DNA of 27,823 nt from DATFEN01 sp035691285. GTDB taxonomy: Bacteria; Acidobacteriota; Vicinamibacteria; Fen-336. The stretch is from assembly GCA_035691285.1 (NCBI GenBank), contig DASSJI010000070.1, positions 1-27,823 on the forward strand, in the 5' to 3' direction. A program made the translations under genes and the position numbers. Within the stretch, counting starts at the first letter, position 1. Every line of letters begins with the position of its first letter. This document shows positions 23,019 through 27,823 of the stretch, piece after piece. Below the pieces are notes generated by a model. It was given only the letters and a program-made list of their open reading frames with translations, was not told where the DNA came from and ran no database searches.

Positions 23019-23732
23019 CTAGTGCAACCAGCGCGGGGGCTCATCATCGCGATCCACCGGCCGCAGGTGGCTGGGGCGGCGCGAGGGTGACCAGCGGACG
23101 GTGCGGGCCTTGAGCCGAAGCCAGAGGAGTCGGGGCGAGTACCCACGGAGGTAGGCGTACATCAGGCCCTGCGCCAGGAAGTGAGGCACGAAGAAGGCGA
23201 CCGACGTCATCAGCGCGAAGAGCAGCGTGCCCGCCACCGTCACGATCAGCAACCGGCGTCCGGAAAGCGGCAGGATGAAGTAGACCAAGATGGTGCGCGA
23301 CGGGAAGAGCGTGGCGTAGGCGATGATCAGCGCGGTGCCCAGGGCCCATGCCGACCAGTAGGGGAAGTCGTACAGCCTTCCCCACACGAAGCGCGCGATC
23401 AGACAGGTGAGCGCGCCCGAGCCGAGGACGATTCCCGCGCAGATCTTCAAGAAGCCGACCGGTCCCCAGGTGTAGGCGAGCTCTCGCCCGAAGAAGACAA
23501 ACGCCAGGCAGACGAAGACGAGGCTCAGTGGCTGGAACTCGAACAGGCTCCAGGTGAGCAGCCGCCACACCTGCCCCTGCCAGACGAGGGAGGGCGGCAT
23601 CAGGCCCAGGTCTTGGACGGCGCCGACGTTGGCGCCCAGGATGGTGAGGACCAGCGTCGTGGCGGCGAGGCCGACCGCGACCACCGGGAAGCGCCCGCCG
23701 AGGATCGTCACGTCGCGGCGGAGCGCGCGCAT
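23019..23732 (-). CDS. Rhomboid-like membrane protein with degenerate active site
   Basis: The product has 237 residues and about six hydrophobic helices. The N-terminal half, with 'VWQGQVWRLLTWSLFEFQPLSLVFVCLAFVFFGRELAYTWGPVGFLK', is typical of the rhomboid L1-TM2-TM3 region. The serine motif GxSG of active rhomboids is not present at the expected helix; the equivalent appears to be 'YWSAWALGTALIIAYATLFP'. A histidine occurs later in 'VPHFLAQGLMYAYLRGY', where rhomboids have the TM6 His. It may therefore be a TMEM115/DUF1751-like pseudo-rhomboid that binds rather than cleaves membrane proteins. The C-terminal 40 residues are basic and cytosolic. ATG 23732 is favoured because TATAGT lies six bases upstream. 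It is divergent from the arginine operon. Confidence 0.75.
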   Translation of the reverse strand: MRALRRDVTILGGRFPVVAVGLAATTLVLTILGANVGAVQDLGLMPPSLVWQGQVWRLLTWSLFEFQPLSLVFVCLAFVFFGRELAYTWGPVGFLKICAGIVLGSGALTCLIARFVWGRLYDFPYWSAWALGTALIIAYATLFPSRTILVYFILPLSGRRLLIVTVAGTLLFALMTSVAFFVPHFLAQGLMYAYLRGYSPRLLWLRLKARTVRWSPSRRPSHLRPVDRDDEPPRWLH

Positions 23733-23738
23733 GGGCTC

Positions 23739-23744
23739 ACTATA
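23739..23744 (-). promoter_or_regulatory. -10 element of rhomboid-like gene, apparently leaderless
   Basis: On the minus strand TATAGT (5 of 6 to consensus) is followed by six bases (gagccc) and the ATG at 23732. No Shine-Dalgarno sequence is present in that space. Confidence 0.5.
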
Positions 23745-23767
23745 CTCGACGCCGGCATAGATTCCCC

Positions 23768-23795
23768 TTGACAGGGGGCCTCGCTCGCGTACCAT
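23768..23795 (+). promoter_or_regulatory. Promoter of the arginine operon leader
   Basis: A perfect -35 TTGACA (23768-23773) and a TAnnnT -10 TACCAT (23790-23795) are separated by 16 bases. Transcription would start near 23802, a few bases before the leader-peptide ATG at 23807. Confidence 0.65.
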
Positions 23796-23806
23796 TCGAG
23801 TTGGCC

Positions 23807-23881
23807 ATGACGTTCCGACCCGCCGTGCGACCGCAGGCCCGCGTCCGACGCCCGTGTGTCCGGCGGGTGGCCATGGTCTAG
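23807..23881 (+). CDS. Arginine-rich leader peptide of the arg operon (putative)
   Basis: A 24-codon frame begins at ATG 23807 and ends at TAG 23879-23881. It contains seven arginine codons at positions 4, 8, 12, 14, 15, 19 and 20, three of them CGA, which appears uncommon in the flanking genes. It begins about five bases after the predicted transcription start and has no clear ribosome-binding site, matching the leaderless starts elsewhere in this window. Arginine-rich frames do arise by chance in G+C-rich DNA, so the content alone is weak evidence. Its value lies in its position between a promoter and a terminator ahead of argC, and in its overlap with RNA segments that can pair alternatively. 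The likely role is to let ribosome position report charged arginyl-tRNA supply. Confidence 0.55.
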   Translation: MTFRPAVRPQARVRRPCVRRVAMV

Positions 23882-23909
23882 TTCGTCGGCAATCGAACGG
23901 ACCGCGGGT

Positions 23910-23950
23910 AACCCGCTGGAGGCGCAGTCGCCCCAGCGGGTTTTTCTTTT
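23910..23950 (+). terminator. Intrinsic terminator in the argC leader
   Basis: AACCCGCTGG (23910-23919) pairs perfectly with CCAGCGGGTT (23933-23942). The loop itself continues the stem as GGCG/CGCC closing a CAGT tetraloop, with one bulged A. A T-tract (TTTTTCTTTT, 23941-23950) follows directly. No plus-strand gene lies upstream that would need it (the neighbour is divergent), so it must act on the transcript from the arg promoter. Confidence 0.88.
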
Positions 23951-23971
23951 GGTCCTTTTCGGAGGAAGAGA

Positions 23972-24967
23972 TTGGGGCAACGGGTCGCGGTCTTCGGGGC
24001 GACGGGATACACGGGCCGGGAGCTGCTCAGGCTGCTCCAGCGGCATCCGGGCCTGGAGGTGTCCTTCGCCACCGGCTCGGGCGCGGGCCACCTGGCCCAC
24101 GAGGCGGGCCTGGAGCGCGCGGCCGACGCGTATCTCCTGGCCCTCCCGCACGGTGTCTCGGCACGATTCGCCGCCCGCCTTCGCCGCGAGCGACCGAAGG
24201 CCGTTGTCGTGGACCTCTCCGGCGATCTGCGGCTGCCCAACGCCGACTCCTACCGCGCCTGGTACGGGCAGGCGCATCCCGAGCCCGCGCTGCTCGGCGA
24301 AACTCCCTACGGTCTCACCGAGCTCAATCGCGACCGGCTGCGCGGCGCGCGGCTCGTCGCCAACCCGGGCTGCTACGCGACCTCCGTCCTGCTGCCGCTC
24401 GTCCCGCTGCTGCGCGCGCGGGCCGTGGACGAAAGCGACGTCGTCGTCGACGCGAAGAGCGGGGCGACGGGCGCGGGCCGCACGCTGCGCGAGGACCTGC
24501 TGTTCTGCGAGCTGGCCGACGACTTCTCGGCCTACGCGCCCGGCCGCGTGCATCGCCACGTCGGCGAGATCGAGGCGTTCCTCCAGGCGGCCGCCGGCGC
24601 CGCCGTGACGCTGACCTTCTGCCCCCATCTCCTGCCGGTGAAGCGCGGCATCCTGTCCGCGCTGTACGTGAAGAGCCGCGCGAGCGCGGCCGAGGCGGCG
24701 TCCGTCCTGCGCCGCGCCTACGACGGCGAGCCGTTCGTCCGGGTCGTGGAGGCGCCGCCGAAGCTCTCGGACGTCGCCTTCACCAACGAGTGCCGGATCT
24801 CGGTCCACGCCGCCGCGCCGGGGAGGCTGGTCGTGTTCTCTGCCCTCGACAACCTGTTGAAGGGCGCGGCCGGCCAGGCGCTCCAGAACCTGAACCTCTG
24901 TCTCGGCTTCGAAGAGACCGCCGGGCTTCCGTGCCCTGAGCCGGTCGCGGCGGGAGCTGTCTCGTGA
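23972..24967 (+). CDS. argC: N-acetyl-gamma-glutamyl-phosphate reductase
   Basis: The product has 331 residues and catalyses NADPH-dependent reduction of N-acetylglutamyl phosphate, the third step of arginine synthesis. The NADP loop 'VAVFGATGYTGRELLRLLQRHP' (about 5-26), catalytic Cys134 in 'LVANPGCYATSVLLPLVPLL', 'DAKSGATGAGR' and the His in 'FCPHLLPVKRGIL' are all present, and the length is normal. The start is TTG 23972, supported by GGAGG at 23961-23965 and by conservation from the next residues. It is the first structural gene of the arg operon and lies 22 bases after the leader terminator. Its stop overlaps the argB GTG (GTGA). Confidence 0.96.
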   Translation: MGQRVAVFGATGYTGRELLRLLQRHPGLEVSFATGSGAGHLAHEAGLERAADAYLLALPHGVSARFAARLRRERPKAVVVDLSGDLRLPNADSYRAWYGQAHPEPALLGETPYGLTELNRDRLRGARLVANPGCYATSVLLPLVPLLRARAVDESDVVVDAKSGATGAGRTLREDLLFCELADDFSAYAPGRVHRHVGEIEAFLQAAAGAAVTLTFCPHLLPVKRGILSALYVKSRASAAEAASVLRRAYDGEPFVRVVEAPPKLSDVAFTNECRISVHAAAPGRLVVFSALDNLLKGAAGQALQNLNLCLGFEETAGLPCPEPVAAGAVS

Positions 24968-25716
24968 ACGCGCGCGTCTACAAGGTCGGTGGCCCCGCCC
25001 TCGAGGATCCCGGCCTCGTCGCGCCCCTGGCCGCCGAGCTGCGCCGCGGCGCTGGCCCGGTCGTCCTCGTCCACGGGGGCGGACGCCAGATCGACCGCGC
25101 CCTGGTCGCGCAGGGCGGGGAGACCCGCTTCGTCGGCGGCCGCCGCGTCACGACGCCCGAGACCATGGAGGCCGTGGAGATGGTCCTCTCGGGCACGGTG
25201 AACAAGGGCCTGGCCGCCGGCCTGACTGCGGCCGGCGTTCCGGCCCTGGGCCTGTCCGGCCGCGACGGCGCCCTCGTCCGCGCCCGCGCGCTGCCCGAGC
25301 TCGGGCGCGTCGGCAGCCCGGAGCGTGTCGATCCCGCGCCGCTCCGCGCGCTCCTCGCGGCCGGCCTGGTGCCGGTCGTGTCGCCGGTGAGCGCAGGACC
25401 CGAGGGCGAAGCCCTCAATGTCAACGCCGACGAGGCGGCGCTCGCCATCGCCCGCGCCCTCGGCGCCCGCTCCCTCGTGTACCTGTCCGACGTCGACGGC
25501 GTGCGCATCCGCGGCGAGGCGGTCTTTAGGCTGCCGCGGGCCGCCGCCGAGCGAGGCATCGCGGACGGCTCGATCAGCGGCGGGATGGCGATGAAGGTGC
25601 GCACGGCGCTCGAAGCCTGCGCCGCGGGCATCCCCGAGGTCGTGATCGCGGGACGCGCGCGCCTCGAGGGCGGCTTCCCGGGAACCGCCCTCGAGGACGG
25701 CGGAGGCGCGGCGTGA
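24964..25716 (+). CDS. argB: Acetylglutamate kinase
   Basis: The product has 250 residues and phosphorylates N-acetylglutamate in the second step of arginine synthesis. Family motifs are 'VYKVGGPAL' (Lys7 region), 'VVLVHGGGRQIDRAL', 'RFVGGRRVTTPETMEAVEMVLSGTVNKGLAAGL', 'EALNVNADEAALAIARAL', 'VYLSDVDGV' and 'SISGGMAMKVRTALEAC'. It is shorter than arginine-inhibited kinases, which carry an N-terminal helix of about 20 residues, so feedback inhibition through hexamer formation is less likely. The KVGG start resembles LysZ-type kinases too, but the neighbours (argC, argG, argJ) favour arginine. The GTG start overlaps the argC stop, and its own stop overlaps the next GTG. Confidence 0.94.
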   Translation: MNARVYKVGGPALEDPGLVAPLAAELRRGAGPVVLVHGGGRQIDRALVAQGGETRFVGGRRVTTPETMEAVEMVLSGTVNKGLAAGLTAAGVPALGLSGRDGALVRARALPELGRVGSPERVDPAPLRALLAAGLVPVVSPVSAGPEGEALNVNADEAALAIARALGARSLVYLSDVDGVRIRGEAVFRLPRAAAERGIADGSISGGMAMKVRTALEACAAGIPEVVIAGRARLEGGFPGTALEDGGGAA

Positions 25717-26234
25717 CGTCCCGCGTCCTCCTGCGCCGAGCCGAGGAGCGGGACGTGGCGGCGCTCCTCGCGCTCATCAACGGCTATGCGGCCCGCAACC
25801 TGCTGCTGCGGCGGAGCGAGGCTTCGCTCCGGGAGAAGCTCGCCGACTTCACCGTTGCGGAGAGCCGCGGCGAGATCGTGGGTTGCGCGGCGCTCAGCGA
25901 GCTGGGCCCCGGGCTCGCAGAGGTACGCTCGCTGGCGGTGCGCGAGGACGACGCCGGACGCGGCATCGGTCGCGCCCTCGTCGAGCGCCTGCTCGTCGAG
26001 GCGGGCGAGCGCGGCTTCGAGCGCGTGCTGTCCCTCACGCGACGCATCCGGTTCTTCGAGGCGCTCGGGTTCGTGGCGACGCGCCGTGAGCTGTTCCTCG
26101 ACAAGCTGATGACGGACTGCAGGGAGTGCCCCCTGAACCCGTGCTGTGACGAGACGGCGCTGGTGCGGGCGCCCATGGCCGCCCGCGCGGCCGAGACGGG
26201 TGCGTGCGCGGGAGAAGGAGCGGCGTTTCAATGA
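25713..26234 (+). CDS. argA: ArgA-like GNAT, short-form N-acetylglutamate synthase
   Basis: The product has 173 residues, a single GNAT domain that would acetylate glutamate with acetyl-CoA. The core 'VLLRRAEERDVAALLALINGYAARNLLLRRSEASLREKLADFTVAE' and the CoA loop 'VREDDAGRGIGRALVERLL' (about 77-94), followed by 'RIRFFEALGFVATRRELFLDKLMTDC', match the short ArgA-type synthases known from actinobacteria and others. The C-terminal extension holds a cysteine cluster at 136, 139, 144 and 145 (CRECPLNPCC), which may bind metal or act as a redox switch. It lacks the kinase-like domain of classical ArgA. The GTG start overlaps the argB stop (GTGA) and the stop overlaps the argG ATG (ATGA), so it is an integral operon gene. 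The symbol is by function and context. Confidence 0.82.
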   Translation: MTSRVLLRRAEERDVAALLALINGYAARNLLLRRSEASLREKLADFTVAESRGEIVGCAALSELGPGLAEVRSLAVREDDAGRGIGRALVERLLVEAGERGFERVLSLTRRIRFFEALGFVATRRELFLDKLMTDCRECPLNPCCDETALVRAPMAARAAETGACAGEGAAFQ

Positions 26235-27457
26235 GCGGTGTGAAGAAGGTGGTCCTCGCCTACTCGGGTGGTCTGGACACGTCGATCATCATTCCCTGGA
26301 TCAAGGAGAACTACGGCGGGGCGCAGATCGTCGCCTACTGCGGCGACGTGGGCCAGGGCGACGACCTCGAGGCCGTGCGCCGCAAGGCCCTCGCGACCGG
26401 CGCCTCGGAGTGCGTGGTCGAGGACCTGCGCGAGGAGTTCATCCGCGACTACGCCTTCAAGGCGCTCTCGGCGGGCGCCGTCTACGAGGACAAGTACCTG
26501 CTCGGCACGGCCCTGGCGCGCCCGCTGCTCGCCTACCGGCAGGTGATGTGCGCCCTCGAGCGCGGCGCCGACGCGCTGGCCCACGGCGCGACCGGGAAGG
26601 GCAACGACCAGGTGCGCTTCGAAGTCACCTACGGTGCCTTCGCGCCGCACCTGCGCGTGATCGCGCCCTGGCGCGAGTGGACGATCCGCTCCCGGGAGGA
26701 CGCCCTCGACTACGCCGCGGCCCACGGCGTGCCCGTCGACCAGTCTCCGAAGGACATCTTCAGCCGCGACGGGAACCTCTGGCACCTGTCCCACGAGGGC
26801 GGCAACCTCGAGGATCCGTGGAGCCCGCCGCGCAAGGAGATGTTCCGGCTCAGCGTGGATCCCGAGGACGCCCCCGACGAGCCCGACTACGTGGACGTCG
26901 CCTTCGAGCAGGGAACGCCTGTCCGCCTGAACGGCGAGCGGCTCTCGCCCGTGGCCCTCGTCGAGCGGCTCAACCGCATCGCTGGAGCGCACGGCGTCGG
27001 GCGGCTCGACCTCGTCGAGAACCGGCTCGTCGGCATCAAGTCGCGGGGCGTCTACGAGACGCCGGCCGGCACCGTACTGCACCACGCCCATCGCGAGCTG
27101 GAGCGTCTCGTTCTCGACCGCGACACGCTGCACTTCAAGCAGCAGGTCTCCGTGCGCTACGCGGAGCTGATCTACGACGGCCTCTGGTTCTCGACGCTCC
27201 GCGAGGCGCTCGCGGCGTTCGTCGACTTCACCGAACAGGAGGTGACGGGGGAGGTGAGGGTGCGCCTCTACAAGGGGCGCGCCGAGGCGGTCGGCAGGCG
27301 CTCGCCGCGCAGCCTGTACCGTCAGGACCTCGCCACCTTCGGTCGGGGCATGGCCTACGACCACAAGGATGCCGCCGGCTTCATCCGGCTCTTCGGCCTG
27401 CCCGAGCGCGTCCGGGCCTTGACCCGCGATCCCGTGGCCGAGGACGTGAAGGCGTGA
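26231..27457 (+). CDS. argG: Argininosuccinate synthase
   Basis: The product has 408 residues and joins citrulline and aspartate with ATP in the penultimate step of arginine synthesis. The PP-loop is 'VVLAYSGGLDTSIIIPW' (about 7-23). 'VAYCGDVGQGDDLEAV', 'YLLGTALARPLLA', 'HGATGKGNDQVRFE', 'SRDGNLWHLSHEGGNLEDPW', 'GRLDLVENRLVGIKSRGVYETPAGT' and 'GEVRVRLYKGRAEAVGRRSPRSLY' are standard for the family. The ATG at 26231 overlaps the stop of the acetyltransferase gene by ATGA, with GGAGAAGGAG about ten bases upstream; the nine codons upstream in frame lie inside the acetyltransferase gene. argH is not in the visible part. Its stop overlaps the argJ GTG. Confidence 0.97.
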   Translation: MSGVKKVVLAYSGGLDTSIIIPWIKENYGGAQIVAYCGDVGQGDDLEAVRRKALATGASECVVEDLREEFIRDYAFKALSAGAVYEDKYLLGTALARPLLAYRQVMCALERGADALAHGATGKGNDQVRFEVTYGAFAPHLRVIAPWREWTIRSREDALDYAAAHGVPVDQSPKDIFSRDGNLWHLSHEGGNLEDPWSPPRKEMFRLSVDPEDAPDEPDYVDVAFEQGTPVRLNGERLSPVALVERLNRIAGAHGVGRLDLVENRLVGIKSRGVYETPAGTVLHHAHRELERLVLDRDTLHFKQQVSVRYAELIYDGLWFSTLREALAAFVDFTEQEVTGEVRVRLYKGRAEAVGRRSPRSLYRQDLATFGRGMAYDHKDAAGFIRLFGLPERVRALTRDPVAEDVKA

Positions 27458-27823
27458 TCACGGCGCCGCTCGGCTTCCGCGCCGCGGCGGTCGCCGCCGG
27501 CATCAAGCCCGGCCGGCCCGACCTGGCGCTGATCGCGGCCGACGGGCCCTGCGCGGCGGCCGGCGTGTTCACCCAGAGCCGAGCGGCGGCGGCGCCGGTG
27601 CTCGTCACGCGCGAGCGCGTGGCAGCGGGCCGCGCGCGGGCGGTCGTGGTCAACGCCGGCTGCGCGAACGCCGCCACGGGCGCCGGCGGCCTGCGCGACG
27701 CCCGGGAGATGGCGGCCGTGGCCGCGGCTTGCCTCGAGCTCGCGCCCGAGGAGGTGCTCGTCGCGTCCACCGGCGTGATCGGCGTGCCGCTCGATCTGGA
27801 GAAGGTCAAGGCCGGTGTCGCGT
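27454..27823 (+). CDS. argJ: Ornithine/glutamate N-acetyltransferase, 3'-truncated by window edge
   Basis: About 123 residues are visible from GTG 27454 to the window end. 'APLGFRAAAVAAGIKPGRPDLALIAADGPCAAAGVFTQSRAAAAPVLV', 'VVVNAGCANAATGAGGLRDA' and 'LVASTGVIGVPLDLEKV' are clear ArgJ signatures. The enzyme transfers the acetyl group from N-acetylornithine to glutamate, recycling it; some members also use acetyl-CoA. The self-cleavage Thr lies beyond the window. The GTGA overlap with argG continues the coupled pattern. The presence of both ArgJ and an ArgA-like synthase indicates a recycling pathway with a separate priming enzyme. Confidence 0.94.
   Translation, partial: MITAPLGFRAAAVAAGIKPGRPDLALIAADGPCAAAGVFTQSRAAAAPVLVTRERVAAGRARAVVVNAGCANAATGAGGLRDAREMAAVAAACLELAPEEVLVASTGVIGVPLDLEKVKAGVA

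Larger units (their letters stand above)
23802..23950 (+). promoter_or_regulatory. Putative ribosome-mediated transcription attenuator of the arg operon
   Basis: Four segments can be drawn. Segment 1 (23818-23825) pairs with segment 2 (23861-23868) over eight perfect base pairs. Segment 2, extended to 23860-23868, pairs with segment 3 (23911-23919) over nine pairs including one G-U, forming an antiterminator. Segment 3 pairs with segment 4 (23933-23942) as the terminator. Segment 1 is flanked by Arg codons 4 and 8, so a ribosome stalled there would free segment 2 to pair with 3 and allow read-through. A ribosome at the stop codon (23879) would cover part of segment 2 and let the terminator form. 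An extra hairpin (GGTC-TA-GTTCG with CGAAC-G-GACC, 23875-23903) lies between. The pairings are seen in the sequence; the mechanism is inferred. Confidence 0.6.

Noticed and set aside
23875..23903. tRNA-like arm (GTTCG...CGAAC)
   Set aside because: The stem has an eight-base loop, and no acceptor, D or anticodon stems can be drawn around it. It is better explained as a leader hairpin.
23890..23945. T-box riboswitch in the argC leader
   Set aside because: The stretch GGACCGCGGGTAA resembles part of the T-box sequence, but the UGGN bulge context is absent and the leader from the promoter to this point is too short for a full stem I with specifier loop and AGUA/GNUG motifs.
1..27823. CRISPR arrays, insertion sequences, rRNA or tRNA genes, prophage genes
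   Set aside because: No regularly spaced repeats, transposase or integrase motifs, or RNA-gene signatures were found when reading both strands.

Overview
The window is a very G+C-rich bacterial chromosome segment (roughly 70% or more by eye) with about 30 genes packed tightly on both strands. Many neighbours overlap by a few bases (GTGA or ATGA junctions) and GTG starts are common; one TTG and one CTG start are also well supported. A Tat-exported flavoenzyme, the MoxR/DUF58/DUF4129 cluster, and a secreted protein with a carboxypeptidase-regulatory-like domain plus TPRs suggest an uncultured high-G+C lineage such as Acidobacteriota. That placement is inference; no rRNA or other phylogenetic marker is present.

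Layout. 1-431: end of a BON-domain protein. 438-3362: rRNA methyltransferase (minus) divergent from rpiB-glyA. 3392-7117: a small conserved protein and a spermidine-dehydrogenase-like flavoenzyme (minus), divergent from an APC-family permease. 7130-11734: a minus-strand P1 peptidase / sodium-solute symporter / SDR operon, divergent from an M20 peptidase. 11770-13668: DinG-type helicase with a CTG start. 13693-17884: DMT exporter and the MoxR-DUF58-DUF4129 cluster (minus). 17935-20419: REC-Hpt protein, then secreted TPR protein coupled to a YggS-type PLP protein. 20436-21112: VapBC-type toxin-antitoxin pair. 21113-22990: a patch of visibly lower G+C with three small accessory genes. 23019-23732: rhomboid-like membrane protein. 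23768-27823: arginine operon argC-argB-argA-like-argG-argJ, running off the right edge.

The most notable feature is the argC leader. A consensus-like promoter is followed by a 24-codon open frame with seven arginine codons, and then by a 14-bp intrinsic terminator with a T-tract just before argC. Three mutually exclusive pairings (1:2, 2:3, 3:4) can be drawn, so the leader has the full architecture of ribosome-mediated transcription attenuation, with arginine as the sensed amino acid.

A second theme is apparent leaderless transcription. At least five genes have a TAnnnT -10 hexamer exactly 6-8 bases upstream of the start codon and no Shine-Dalgarno sequence. In one case two such elements overlap and serve a divergent gene pair.
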